Part shown: positions 51,969 to 62,063 of the stretch, piece by piece | Numbering within the stretch: the first letter of the stretch is position 1 | How the letters are laid out: the number at the start of each line of letters is the position of its first letter | Assembly: GCA_023386885.1 (NCBI GenBank) | Contig: JAEWIX010000040.1 | Coordinates: 1-64,000 of the forward strand | Direction of reading: 5' to 3' | DNA length: 64,000 bases | From: Pseudomonadota bacterium | GTDB lineage: Bacteria > Pseudomonadota > Alphaproteobacteria > Rhizobiales > Xanthobacteraceae | The notes under the pieces: generated by a model | Told to the model about the DNA's origin: nothing | The model's input: the letters and a program-made list of their open reading frames with translations, nothing else | Database searches by the model: none | Position numbers and translations under genes: made by a program

Positions 51969-53408
51969 TCATGCGCCGGACCGTTGCAGCCGATGCCGTA
52001 ACTGCCGCGACAACATGGGTGCGTACAGAACGGATAGTGCAACGCCGTAGATCGCTGCACCGAACGCGATATGCGCAGCGAGCATGACATAGCTCGATGC
52101 TTCGGAAAGCAACTGTAACGCAACGGCCATTGCTGCCGTTGCGAGAGAGATGCGAAGCAGATGGCCGATGGGAAGCGTCAGATCGAAAGCACGAAAGCCG
52201 ATGGTGAAGCTTGCTGCCGCTGCCACTGCGGCGGCAACGACGGTCGCGATCGCACCCCCAACCACGCCCCAGAGCGACACGCAGGCGATGCCGAGGATAA
52301 CGCTCATGACGGCATCGATGCCTGAGATTGCCATCATCATGCGGGTGTGGCTGTGCAGGAGAAATACCTGATCGCCAAAGTGTGCGCGGAAATTGCGGAT
52401 GGCGCCAGCGAGAACCGCCAGCGGCAAAACCGAGAGGGTGATCTGCTGAAAAGGCGCGGCGATCAGTAATGTGACAATCTCGGTGCGGAGCACGAAGATG
52501 CCAATGATGCTTGGTGCCAGGATAGCGACCAGAAGCGCGCTGTTTTGAGCGAGCTGTTCCATGGCCGCCTTGCTCCCGCTTTCCTCCATGCGTTTGACCG
52601 CGAGCGGAAAGGCGGCTGCCGTGACCAGCATGGCTGCGACTGCGGCTGCGCGCTGGCCGAGTCCATATCCGACCGCGAAAAGGCCTGCTGCCGCGACACC
52701 GAGCATATCATTCACGACGAATCGCGAAGCATTCAATCCGACCCAGCTCAGTGCGCCTCCGACAATCAGGGGAAATCCGTACTGCAGGGCGTGGCGAATA
52801 ATATTGCGGTCTATCGATTGAAGCCGAAAACTACAGCGCAATTTCGGGAGGACGATGATGGCGGCGACGAACTGGGCAATCGCGTAACCCGCAAGCGGCC
52901 ACTCCGGCCGCTGTCCCAGCCATCTGATCAAAACGACGCCGATGAGAAAACCAGCCGCCGGACCAACAATCTGTTGGATGGTGTAAATGCCGATGCGCTG
53001 GCGGACACGCGCGCGCTCCGCAATATAAAGGTTGAACGATCGTGTCACGACGTAGCAAATCGCGGCAATCTGCAGCGCCGCATCGGCATCCGGCACGATA
53101 ACCCAGCGCAAGATGGCAATCATCGCGAGGCTCTGCAGGATCACCGACGTCAGCATGACCACAGTTTCGGTGGGATAGAAGCGCGATGACGTTCCATCGG
53201 CGTCAAATCGGCCGAGAAATCGCAGGACGAATTGCGACCACCAAGCCAGCAGACCGATCTGCAGCAATTCATGTGTGGCGGTTACGAGGGTTATGACGCC
53301 GAGCGTATGATCGTTGACGATATGCGTCCAGACGATCATTGCGATCAGTTGGAATAGCGGCCCGATGATCTGGGCCGGCATGTATAGAAGCGTATGCCTG
53401 AGCAGCAT
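51969..53408 (-). CDS. Oligosaccharide flippase (Wzx-like, MOP superfamily)
   Basis: 479 residues from the ATG at 53408, with about 12-14 hydrophobic segments and little hydrophilic sequence in between, matching polysaccharide-type flippases of the MATE/MOP superfamily. It would turn the lipid-linked repeat unit to the periplasmic face. The start lies one base after the stop of the acyltransferase gene; a longer in-frame start inside that gene was rejected. No sequence motif proves the role; membrane topology and context do. Confidence 0.82.
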   Translation of the reverse strand: MLLRHTLLYMPAQIIGPLFQLIAMIVWTHIVNDHTLGVITLVTATHELLQIGLLAWWSQFVLRFLGRFDADGTSSRFYPTETVVMLTSVILQSLAMIAILRWVIVPDADAALQIAAICYVVTRSFNLYIAERARVRQRIGIYTIQQIVGPAAGFLIGVVLIRWLGQRPEWPLAGYAIAQFVAAIIVLPKLRCSFRLQSIDRNIIRHALQYGFPLIVGGALSWVGLNASRFVVNDMLGVAAAGLFAVGYGLGQRAAAVAAMLVTAAAFPLAVKRMEESGSKAAMEQLAQNSALLVAILAPSIIGIFVLRTEIVTLLIAAPFQQITLSVLPLAVLAGAIRNFRAHFGDQVFLLHSHTRMMMAISGIDAVMSVILGIACVSLWGVVGGAIATVVAAAVAAAASFTIGFRAFDLTLPIGHLLRISLATAAMAVALQLLSEASSYVMLAAHIAFGAAIYGVALSVLYAPMLSRQLRHRLQRSGA

Positions 53409-53409
53409 G

Positions 53410-54459
53410 TTACGCTCCGAGCCAGCGTATGACGGACGGTGGCGCAAGCGTCCGCACGGCAAGGAGTGCGCCGGCACTGGCCGCGACAGCGATTGAATAT
53501 GTCGCGAGAAAATCCACGGCCGCCCCGAGGTGCGGAAGCGGAGAGTGATCCCGCAGGACCATGATGACGAAAATGTGCCAAAGGTAGAGAAAATAGCTCC
53601 CGGAACCAAGCGAGGCGAGGCAAGGGATCTGGATTTGCAACGACAGAAGCAGCAGGCAAAGCAGCGCGGAGTATCCGAAATACGCGATCGAGTCGTAGTT
53701 TCCCGAATCGCCGATGACCATCACTCGGGCGGTGGCATAAACTGCAAATAACGCCAGCGTCACGCCAACAAGAAGAGCATGCGAGCGCCCCAACCAGCGT
53801 GACGACTGTCCAATGCCAACGAGTGTTCCGAGCGCGACGAAGCAGAACCAGAATGGAAGGTCTCGAAGTCGAACTTCCTGGATGATGGATGGTGACGCTC
53901 CGAACCGATCGAGCAATGGATCGATATAGCTGCCGACAATCAGGCCGATCGTGATAGCGAGGAGCAGGATGACCACGAGCTGGTCGGATCTTTCTTCCGG
54001 ATCGCGGGCGTCCGTGATCCGGAAGACAAACCACAGCATTGCTGTGCAGCCGAGATATACGAAGACGTAATAATAGACGAACACGTAGGCCAGCATGTAG
54101 CGGGCGACGGTCGTCGTGGCCCGATGATCCATACCGGGATTATGCGTCGCCATATAGACATAGGCGGCGATGAAGGCGACGGTGTAAGGGATCAGGGCGG
54201 TTTGAAAGCGCTTGGCCAAGGCGACGCGACCCGACCGAGCGGTGAGAAAGCCAGATGCAAACAGGAAGATCGGAACGCATGGCCTGAGAACGGCGTCAAC
54301 GACGATGCCCCACGGCGTCCCAAGCGGTTGCGGAAGAGCGTGAATTCCGATCACCATCAAGATCGCAATGCCGCGCATGGTATCGATACTTGCGTCGCGC
54401 GAAACCGCGGAAGCGCTCCGCCGCCACGTCGTTCGTTCCGCGACCGGCGAGACCGTCAT
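53410..54459 (-). CDS. Acyltransferase 3 family membrane protein
   Basis: 349 residues with about ten membrane segments. The N-terminus contains the family hallmark IDTMRGIAILMVIGIHA, with the R-G and H of the active region. Acyltransferase 3 proteins add acetyl or succinyl groups to sugars of surface polysaccharides, with the acyl donor on the cytoplasmic side. It overlaps the other acyltransferase gene by four bases. Confidence 0.88.
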   Translation of the reverse strand: MTVSPVAERTTWRRSASAVSRDASIDTMRGIAILMVIGIHALPQPLGTPWGIVVDAVLRPCVPIFLFASGFLTARSGRVALAKRFQTALIPYTVAFIAAYVYMATHNPGMDHRATTTVARYMLAYVFVYYYVFVYLGCTAMLWFVFRITDARDPEERSDQLVVILLLAITIGLIVGSYIDPLLDRFGASPSIIQEVRLRDLPFWFCFVALGTLVGIGQSSRWLGRSHALLVGVTLALFAVYATARVMVIGDSGNYDSIAYFGYSALLCLLLLSLQIQIPCLASLGSGSYFLYLWHIFVIMVLRDHSPLPHLGAAVDFLATYSIAVAASAGALLAVRTLAPPSVIRWLGA

Positions 54460-55565
54460 CGGGATTCGCCTTCCGGGGACATGGCTGCGGCGGTGCGGCT
54501 TGCGCTCCAGCGATCGAACGCTTCGTTCAACGCATTTCGAGCCGGCGTTTCGAAATAGCGATAGGAGAGAATGCTTGCTGCAGCCAGAACGGCGATTGCG
54601 ATGAGAAGCAGTGCAGGTACCAGACCTGGGATACCCGATGTAAGGCGACTGCCGAGTGTGATGACGATCGTTGCCACGGGAATGTGCAGCATATAGCAGG
54701 AGTAGGTGAAGGGCGACCCTCGGGCGATGTCGAGTCGCGTCAGAAGTGTTTGACGTCCTGCGCAGTCACAGTGAATCGCAATGACTGCAATGACGTATAT
54801 CCATCCGAGAGCCATCGTTTCGGAGATCGACCAACCCAATAGTGTGAAACCGGCCAGTGTGATCATGAGAACAGCGGGAGGAATGCTCCATCGCGTGATT
54901 TGGTCGCGGTACACGCTGCAGGCGACGCCAAGGATAAAGGCGGGAAATGCGCGAAAGACTCCGCCATGATTGATCCAGCTTGCCCACGGACCGGTTCCGG
55001 TTGCCACTGCAAAGAGGCTGTTTGCTGCAATCAAGACCACCAGCAAGGGAAGCAGTAGATTGCGTCGGTGTGCCACCATCATCGCGAGCAGGGGGAATAT
55101 GACGTAGCAGAACATCTCCGCCGAGAGCGACCAACTCGGAAAGTTGAACGTGAGACGGTCGCCGATCAACGCATGAAGGAGCAGCAGCTGAGCCGGGAGG
55201 TCGGAGAGCGGATAACGCCCGGAGTTGGCTGTATTCGCCAGGTTGCCGTGAATGGCGGCGGCAACAACGAGGTAAAATACAAGTGTGGCGAGATGCAGCG
55301 GGTAGATGCGCGCAAGTCGTCGCCACAGGAATCGGCCGATGGATCGCATGTCGCCGACCCTGCGCAGATACTGGCTTGCGATCACGAATCCCGAGATGAC
55401 GAAGAAGAGATCTACGAACAAATTGAAGTGTTGCGTATGCTCATGGATGAAACGGCCGGCGCTCTCGCCTTTCACATAGTCGGAGTAATGCAGGATCACG
55501 ACCGCACAGGCGGCGATGATCCGCAATGCGTCGAGATGCCGGGTCGTGATCCTAACGTCCTGCAA
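54456..55565 (-). CDS. Acyltransferase 3 family membrane protein
   Basis: 369 residues with about ten membrane segments and the family hallmark RHLDALRIIAACAVVILHY near the N-terminus. The likely start is a TTG at 55565, as no ATG is available before the conserved region; this is uncertain. It is distinct in sequence from the adjacent acyltransferase, so the polymer may carry two acyl decorations or two sites. Role: O-acylation of the exopolysaccharide at the membrane. Confidence 0.87.
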   Translation of the reverse strand: MQDVRITTRHLDALRIIAACAVVILHYSDYVKGESAGRFIHEHTQHFNLFVDLFFVISGFVIASQYLRRVGDMRSIGRFLWRRLARIYPLHLATLVFYLVVAAAIHGNLANTANSGRYPLSDLPAQLLLLHALIGDRLTFNFPSWSLSAEMFCYVIFPLLAMMVAHRRNLLLPLLVVLIAANSLFAVATGTGPWASWINHGGVFRAFPAFILGVACSVYRDQITRWSIPPAVLMITLAGFTLLGWSISETMALGWIYVIAVIAIHCDCAGRQTLLTRLDIARGSPFTYSCYMLHIPVATIVITLGSRLTSGIPGLVPALLLIAIAVLAAASILSYRYFETPARNALNEAFDRWSASRTAAAMSPEGESR

Positions 55566-55636
55566 TGCGCTGGTTCCGAGGAGTGATTGATACTGGATCC
55601 GTTGGGTGCGTGGTGCGGCGAGCCCAAACGCTTGTC

Positions 55637-56731
55637 TTAGTTGGGTAAGCCGGCATCGATCCTCCTCCGGCCGGAACCGGCAGGCGATTGCCGCACGTCG
55701 TGAGTCAACCGGGTGATGAGATCGATAACGATCGAGCGGTCGGCAGATGCCAGATCGTTCCAGCGACGCAAGTTTCCTGTCCCAAGTTCCGCGTAGCCCG
55801 TGCGCCAGCCTGGAGAAGAAATTGCTCCGGCAATCTGCTCGGCGGAGGTCCCGGGATTACTGACGTCAAGGAAAATTCCGGACTGTCCCAGGACCTCATG
55901 AAAGATCGGTGCGTCGGGGGCTGCCACCGGAAGGCCAGCGTATTGGGCTTCAAGCAGAGGCAGCCCGAGCCCCTCTTCATGCGACGTGCAGACGAGAATA
56001 TCCGCGCGATCAAGAATTTCCCTGACGCGCTCGCCGGACTGATAGCCGTGCAACGTCACGCCGGGACGTTTGGCCAATCTGGACCAGTCGTCGCCCCAAC
56101 CGGGGCGCCCGATGATTTCCAGGCGCGCGCCGGGATATCCGCGTGCTCGTAGTGCATCGAGAATGTCCACTGCCGCTTCGAAATTCTTTCGTGGTTCAAC
56201 GGTGCCGAGGGCGACTAAACGCAGCGAGGAATCGTCGTCGGGACGTGATCCGCGGTAGCGCGGATCGAGATCAAAGACGTTTCGAACGGATGGGCGATAC
56301 AGGACGATTTCGGAGTCTGGACGACAATGTCGGGACAACTTGCTTCTTGTCTCCAGCGAGTTGACCAGAAACCGGGGATACGTTCGCAACGCGAGGGCAA
56401 ACGGCGGAGCCATATAGATACGCGCGCGCGGATTGAGGTCGGCGCGGCGGGACAATAGGAAGATGTCGTGAATGTAGGGAAGGACGCGGTCGGCAAACGG
56501 ACGAAGCAGGGGTGTTGGCGGAAAGCCGGGACACAGCAACAATGATGATGACGTGGCGAGGCGCATCGGCAGCCCCAGCGTTTGGGTTGCGATCATTCGT
56601 GCCGTTCCGCTGGCCGTGATCGGCACCACCGGCAAAGGTGCCAAGGCCTCGGGCGAGAACAGTTCAAGAGTAATCCGCTCAAGTCCCGTCACATGACGTC
56701 CGAGATGAGTATGATCAACGTAAATGGTCAT
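55637..56731 (-). CDS. GT4-type glycosyltransferase
   Basis: 364 residues from the ATG at 56731; an earlier in-frame ATG lies in the polymerase gene. N-terminal TIYVDHTHLGRHVTGLERIT and C-terminal LVALGTVEPRKNFEAAVDIL plus SHEEGLGLPLLEAQYAGLPV give the usual GT-B and E-x7-E layout. It would add a sugar to the repeat unit. It overlaps the polymerase gene by 17 bases. Confidence 0.9.
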   Translation of the reverse strand: MTIYVDHTHLGRHVTGLERITLELFSPEALAPLPVVPITASGTARMIATQTLGLPMRLATSSSLLLCPGFPPTPLLRPFADRVLPYIHDIFLLSRRADLNPRARIYMAPPFALALRTYPRFLVNSLETRSKLSRHCRPDSEIVLYRPSVRNVFDLDPRYRGSRPDDDSSLRLVALGTVEPRKNFEAAVDILDALRARGYPGARLEIIGRPGWGDDWSRLAKRPGVTLHGYQSGERVREILDRADILVCTSHEEGLGLPLLEAQYAGLPVAAPDAPIFHEVLGQSGIFLDVSNPGTSAEQIAGAISSPGWRTGYAELGTGNLRRWNDLASADRSIVIDLITRLTHDVRQSPAGSGRRRIDAGLPN

Positions 56732-58160
56732 GCGATGCTCCGGACTGAAGATTACGGTAGCCGATAGTCGCGCGGACCGGCTTCGATAAGGACGGCGAGG
56801 GCCGTTGGATCGGATCGCGCGGCAGGAGCAGCGTGATGAGAATGACAAACTGAGCCAACTGGATGCTTTTGGAGGAAAAACTGACCGAGCTCAGCGCGAT
56901 GAGCAGGATCAGGATCGTGATCACCCAGGCCGATCGATGTGAGCGCCGCAGTATCTCCGCGAAGAATGCAACGAGACCGATCGTCAGCACGATGGTGTGG
57001 ATCAGTCCAAATTTGGCGACGCATGAGATCCAGAAATTCTCGATGCCATAGTTCAGGCCGAGCTGCGATTGCAATGCGTTCACTCGCGTTGGGTTTGGCC
57101 CAAAGATCAATTCCTGCCAGTCAAAGTGGGAAAGGAAACTGAAGGTTGCATAGCGCGCCAGCGTGCTGCCCTTATCGGAAGAGAACCGCAGCAGCATCTT
57201 GTCAAAGAAGCCAAGGTCGAGAGCAAGGAATACGGCGACGCCGAGCATGAACATCACGCACATCGCCAGAATTACGTTAAGCAGCGGCGTGCGGCTTCCT
57301 CGCAGGAGGCGGAACCCAGCCAAAGCTAAAACGGCTCCGACGACGACCAGGACGCAAACAAGCGCAGTACGACCGCCAAACGCCATCATCGATCCAAGGC
57401 AGATGGTGATGATCGTGAGGCGGAGCATCGGCGTCGGGCAGATCTGCGGTCGCAGAAGCAGTGCGATGATATAGCTCGCCACAATTCCGGATGCAGTCAG
57501 TGGATGTCCGAGAAGGGCCGCCGATCGCCATTCTCCGATGACAAGAACGTTGCCGAGCGTCAGCGGGACCAACCGGTGGCCGGTTGCGTATTCGAAGTAT
57601 CCCAATGCAACGTTCAGCAGGAGGGTGCCGTGAAGCGCCCAGATCAATGGTCGTCGCTGCGAGGTCGAAAGCTGCAGGATGGCGAGAAACAGGATGATCG
57701 GAAGAAGGAACGTGTCGATGATGATCGTGAAGGGACGATCCAGCACAACGACCTGAGCCAGCAGGAATAGCCAACAGAACAGATACAGAAGCAGCAGTCG
57801 TGTTTCCGAGAGCATTCGGCTGAGTTCGGCAATGGGGTTTCCGTGCCGGATCAACAACAATCCGAACGCCGCAAACGTGAGATAAGTCGCGGGATGGACT
57901 TTCTCGATGAAGATGCCGCCCGACGTAAGATAGTGGATGTGCCAGTTCGTCAGGATTGCAGGCGAGATGGTGAATGTGACGATCACGGCGCCGAGCATGA
58001 GGGCCGATATGGTCGCATCGATAGGCGAACTGCGCGCCACGCCTCGGCGATGGGGCGGCAGCTTTTCCGCGCCGGAGTACCGCACTCCGGCAGGGCGGAT
58101 CGCTTGTGCGATCGCTGGAGAACCGGACGACAGGGGACGCATCGTCCGTCGGGTCGTCAT
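56715..58160 (-). CDS. O-antigen / exopolysaccharide polymerase-like membrane protein (Wzy type)
   Basis: 481 residues with about ten to twelve membrane segments and one large periplasmic loop around residues 330-390 (region around FGPNPTRVNALQSQLGLNYG), the layout of Wzy polymerases and WaaL ligases. It would join repeat units in the periplasm. Sequence motifs in this family are weak, so the call rests on topology and on its position between the Wzc-type gene and the glycosyltransferases. It overlaps the Wzc gene by four bases (58157-58160). Confidence 0.82.
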   Translation of the reverse strand: MTTRRTMRPLSSGSPAIAQAIRPAGVRYSGAEKLPPHRRGVARSSPIDATISALMLGAVIVTFTISPAILTNWHIHYLTSGGIFIEKVHPATYLTFAAFGLLLIRHGNPIAELSRMLSETRLLLLYLFCWLFLLAQVVVLDRPFTIIIDTFLLPIILFLAILQLSTSQRRPLIWALHGTLLLNVALGYFEYATGHRLVPLTLGNVLVIGEWRSAALLGHPLTASGIVASYIIALLLRPQICPTPMLRLTIITICLGSMMAFGGRTALVCVLVVVGAVLALAGFRLLRGSRTPLLNVILAMCVMFMLGVAVFLALDLGFFDKMLLRFSSDKGSTLARYATFSFLSHFDWQELIFGPNPTRVNALQSQLGLNYGIENFWISCVAKFGLIHTIVLTIGLVAFFAEILRRSHRSAWVITILILLIALSSVSFSSKSIQLAQFVILITLLLPRDPIQRPSPSLSKPVRATIGYRNLQSGASHDHLR

Positions 58161-60469
58161 GCTGCTGCCCCGGAATCGAGTCCGGAGACGCCGTAAGGTT
58201 TGAGATAGGCTGAGCTGCGATAATAATCGTAGAAGCGCAGTCGTCGCAGATCGACACGGGTCAATACGGTGCCGAGAAGTCGGTCATAAACGGGAGAAAG
58301 AAGATCGATCGTATGGGCCACCACGTCTTCAGGCGTTTGATCCCATGCCAGGGCGAGAATGATGCGATCGGACAGCTCCGCCAGGGCGCGCCCGTCGACC
58401 AACGGAACCAGCGGCGGAGAATCGATGATGATCAGTTCGAAGTGATGGCGGAGACGATCGATGAGATCGCTCATCTGTTGGGAGAACATCAATTCCGTGA
58501 TCGTGTCATGGTCTCTCATCGCGGCCGACGGCAGGATGGAAAGACCGGTACTGCGATCGAGCAGCAGCACCTGTTCCAGCGGGATCTGACCGGTCGCGAC
58601 TTCCAGCAATCCCGCATCGGCATTAGGACTGAGGGAACGGGTCAACTCGGGATTGCGCAGGTCCCCGTCAATCAGGAGCGTCTTGATGCCCAGCGTGGCA
58701 TGGGAGACCGCGAGATTTGCCGCCAGCGTCGTCTTTCCTTCACCATCCAGTGCCGAGGTCACGAGGATGGTTTGTATAGGTTCGAATCGTCGCGTTCGCT
58801 GGATCGACAGGCGCACCGTTCGGATCGCCTCCGCAAAAAACGTTCCCGGTTCATCGATGGCATATCGGGCCAGCGGCGGCTGCAACGAGGGAGGAAGCAG
58901 CCGCACCGCTCTGGGATTGTATTTCGTCAACTCCTTCCGTCCGCGCTGTGCGCGACGGGCAATCTCACGGGCGCCGATTAAAGGAACGGCGGCAAGGGCC
59001 GGAACTCCGGAGATCGCCTCCGCCTGTTCGAGCGTTTTGACGCGTCGGTCGAGATAATCGATCAGAAAAGCCGCGAGCGATCCGCCGCCAAGTCCGAGCA
59101 GCAATGCGAAGCCCAGAATGAGCTTCGTCCTTGGCGATGTCGGCCGGACCGGGACGCCCGCATTGGCGACGATCCGGGAGTCCGGCATTTCAAGGCTCTC
59201 TTGCGCCGCCGTATCCTTGTAGCGCGCCAGATAGGATTCATACAGCGTGCGATTGGCGTCCGCTTCACGTTGCAGTTCGTGCAAACGCACCATGGCCTGG
59301 CCCGACGAACTCGAAATATCCTGGAGTTGGCCCAGGCTTTGCTGGAGCGAAGTTTCCCTCGAGCGGGCGACGTCGTAATCGTGCTTCGTGCTTTCGACGA
59401 TGCGCTTGATTTCGTCATTTATGAGTTTCTGAGTATCCCGCAACTGGGCGCTGACGTGGGTGGCCAGCGGGTGACGGGGCCCGTATCGGCTGCGGAGATC
59501 GGCCTCGTTTTTGGCGATATCGGCGTATTGCGTGCGCAGCTTGGTGATCATTTCGGACGAAATCGCTGCATTTATGCCGCCGGGATCGCCGCCCGACTTC
59601 GCCACCAATTGGACCTGATCGTACTTTGCCTTGGCCTCGGCGGTCTGCGTGCGGGCCGAAACCAGTTGATTGTTGAGGTCGGTGATTTGCTGATCATTGA
59701 TGGTAACACCCTGCGAAACCGCAAGATTGTTGGCAGCGCGATAATCCTGGACGGCCTTGTCCGATGCGACGACCCGAGCCTTCAACTCCCCAATCTGTTT
59801 GTTCAGCCAAGCCGCAGCGATCTTGGTGGAATCGTTCTTGGCGCGCACTTGTTCTTCGAAGTATCGTTTTGCGATTGCGTTCGCGATCTCGGCGGCTTTT
59901 CGGGGGGTCTCCGAGCTGACGTTGATGTCGACGAGAAAAGTTGTTCCCTGTCGCACGACTTTCGTGCGTTTTCTGAGAAGACCGATCGTGGCTGCGCGGA
60001 TGCGATCATGGAGATTGGCGTCGTCGGTTGGGGAACGATCCGAAAACAGACGCAACAGTGGATCGAGCAATCTTGGCTTCGGCCCAAACTCGTCATCTTC
60101 CGTCAGTTTCAGATCATCGACGACACCCCGCAGGATTGCGATCGATTGAATCAGAAGAGCCTGACTTTCGATGGTCGCATCATCGGTACCAAAATTGGTG
60201 AGCACATTCTGATTCTGATCGACCACGTTGGTTCGACGCGGGTCCACCAGTACGGTCGCTGTCCCGGTGTATAGCGTGGGTGAGAGGAGGATATAGACGA
60301 GCGCAATGGCGACCAGCGAGAGCGTGATCGCCGCAATCGCCTTCCACCGGCGCCGCAATATGCGGACGAGTTGTACGAGGTCGACCGTCGGCTGGGTACC
60401 GGGGCCCGGGGTCGCCGCTACGGGTTGATCCAGCGTTGCATGCGAGGAGTCAGAACTGCGCTGTAACAT
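58157..60469 (-). CDS. Polysaccharide chain-length regulator fused to BY-kinase (Wzc type)
   Basis: 770 residues. First membrane segment at about 43-60, periplasmic coiled-coil Wzz domain, second membrane segment near 445, then a cytoplasmic kinase domain. Walker A SALDGEGKTT with Lys579, Walker A' LLIDGD and Walker B IIIDSPP are present. The C-terminus has a cluster of five tyrosines (747, 749, 750, 755 and 759) for autophosphorylation. The Walker A has Leu-Asp in place of the usual Pro. It controls chain length and export together with the Wza-like protein. It overlaps the beta-barrel gene by 20 bases. Confidence 0.93.
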   Translation of the reverse strand: MLQRSSDSSHATLDQPVAATPGPGTQPTVDLVQLVRILRRRWKAIAAITLSLVAIALVYILLSPTLYTGTATVLVDPRRTNVVDQNQNVLTNFGTDDATIESQALLIQSIAILRGVVDDLKLTEDDEFGPKPRLLDPLLRLFSDRSPTDDANLHDRIRAATIGLLRKRTKVVRQGTTFLVDINVSSETPRKAAEIANAIAKRYFEEQVRAKNDSTKIAAAWLNKQIGELKARVVASDKAVQDYRAANNLAVSQGVTINDQQITDLNNQLVSARTQTAEAKAKYDQVQLVAKSGGDPGGINAAISSEMITKLRTQYADIAKNEADLRSRYGPRHPLATHVSAQLRDTQKLINDEIKRIVESTKHDYDVARSRETSLQQSLGQLQDISSSSGQAMVRLHELQREADANRTLYESYLARYKDTAAQESLEMPDSRIVANAGVPVRPTSPRTKLILGFALLLGLGGGSLAAFLIDYLDRRVKTLEQAEAISGVPALAAVPLIGAREIARRAQRGRKELTKYNPRAVRLLPPSLQPPLARYAIDEPGTFFAEAIRTVRLSIQRTRRFEPIQTILVTSALDGEGKTTLAANLAVSHATLGIKTLLIDGDLRNPELTRSLSPNADAGLLEVATGQIPLEQVLLLDRSTGLSILPSAAMRDHDTITELMFSQQMSDLIDRLRHHFELIIIDSPPLVPLVDGRALAELSDRIILALAWDQTPEDVVAHTIDLLSPVYDRLLGTVLTRVDLRRLRFYDYYRSSAYLKPYGVSGLDSGAAA

Positions 60470-61793
60470 TGATCCCTACCTGATGTTTGTCGAAGCTGAA
60501 GGTGGGAATATTGCTATTGCGCTGCGTATAACGGTGGAAAAGCGAAACCGCGCCAAATCTGTTCATCATATACTTGACGCGGGCATCGGCGGTTATGACC
60601 GCGTCGCTTCGCGTCTGCCCAAAAAAGCGATCCTTCTCGTAGCCACCGCGCACCGAAACGATTACGTTACGTCGAAACTCATAATCAACGCCGACCTGAA
60701 TGGCATCGGCCTGAACGCCGGTTGAACTGGTATCCGACGTTTGAGTGACGATTTGTTCCGCCCTGAAATGAACGTCGATCAACGGCGTCGGACGCCACAT
60801 CAGCATCGCACGATACGCCGGACCGGAGATGGTACCGATCGTCGAATCTGCAAAGGCCTGTTCGGCGTAACCTGCGCCGAATTCCCCGCTGATCAAGTGA
60901 GTGAGCGCAACCGTAAATCCCGTCAGGGTGCGGTAGCCATGGGAATTCAACGTCTGGTCCGGCGTTCCGCGAATGTTACGCTCGTTGCCTTCGACGGCCG
61001 TGAACCATCCCAGCTTGGGCGAGAAAGCATAATCGAGGCGACCGTGCAGGCGATAGATCTGTCCGTCCCGACCGTCCTGATTGATCGTTGATCCATCCTG
61101 TGCGCGGGTCGATCCATAGTCGTATGAATCCACGCTGATACCAACCGAGCTGGTCAAGCGATTGAATTCCTTGCGCAAGGTTACATCGCCCGACATGAGG
61201 TCATACGGCGTCGGTTGGACTGCATTCACCGGTGAACTCAAGGTTCCGACGCCTTCGTTCAGGTGCGCGATCTGGAAACTGGTAAGGAGGACCATGTCGT
61301 GCGCGAAATCGAACCATCCGCTGCCGCGTAGTCGCGCATTGGTCTGATCAAGACTTGGATTCTGTCTGTAGTTGATGGATTCACCGTCCAGCTTGAGGTC
61401 GATGCCGTGACGTTCCCATAGCGTATGCGCACGCAACGACGGCGCTACAACTGCAGCGATGTCGGAGCGCTTGAATGTGCTCGAGGAGAACACGTTGCTG
61501 TCGTAGAGCAATCCTGACGTCAACGCCGGGTTGAACATCCACGCACCGGAACGTATTCCGACCGGCTCGTATCCTGGCTGCTGTCGCTTCATCACGGGCA
61601 TATCCTCGGGTGGGACTTCTTCGTCGCTGTCTCGATCGGTCAACTCCGGCAACGAGGATGGTTCAAAGACGCGTTGGGCATTCCACGGAGGGTCGACCAA
61701 CACCCTTGTTGATGGAATGACCTGTGCATCCGACTGGGACGAACTGGTCAGCAACAGGCCGGCAACCGCGATGTACGCAACAACACATTTCAT
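60450..61793 (-). CDS. Outer-membrane beta-barrel protein of the exopolysaccharide locus
   Basis: 447 residues with a signal peptide (residues 1-24, ending SDAQ). Most of the chain consists of alternating short strands ending in aromatic residues (for example GFTVALTHLISGEFGAGYAE and VDYEFRRNVIVSVRGGYE) and the last residue is Phe, as required for outer-membrane insertion. Position between the Wza-like and Wzc genes suggests a part in polymer export or anchoring through the outer membrane. Exact role unknown. Confidence 0.85.
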   Translation of the reverse strand: MKCVVAYIAVAGLLLTSSSQSDAQVIPSTRVLVDPPWNAQRVFEPSSLPELTDRDSDEEVPPEDMPVMKRQQPGYEPVGIRSGAWMFNPALTSGLLYDSNVFSSSTFKRSDIAAVVAPSLRAHTLWERHGIDLKLDGESINYRQNPSLDQTNARLRGSGWFDFAHDMVLLTSFQIAHLNEGVGTLSSPVNAVQPTPYDLMSGDVTLRKEFNRLTSSVGISVDSYDYGSTRAQDGSTINQDGRDGQIYRLHGRLDYAFSPKLGWFTAVEGNERNIRGTPDQTLNSHGYRTLTGFTVALTHLISGEFGAGYAEQAFADSTIGTISGPAYRAMLMWRPTPLIDVHFRAEQIVTQTSDTSSTGVQADAIQVGVDYEFRRNVIVSVRGGYEKDRFFGQTRSDAVITADARVKYMMNRFGAVSLFHRYTQRNSNIPTFSFDKHQVGINVTAQF

Positions 61794-62063
61794 CCAGTGG
61801 ACCCTGCAGCAAATAGCCCTGCATCATGGAAATCGTGGTCATTGTATTGTTCAGGATGTGGCTAGAGAGTGTGCTCCACTCGGCTTATTGAGGCCGTGAG
61901 ATCAGCTCTCTTTACGAAGGAAAGTCTCGAAGACTCGTGCTTGATCGGCTGAAGACGAGCTCCCATCGTTGGAGTGTGTTGCACTGCATAGCGACGATAC
62001 TGTGACGTCTCCGATGACGCAGGCGAATCCAGAACGAAACACAGCGTGCGATCTGTCGTATGA

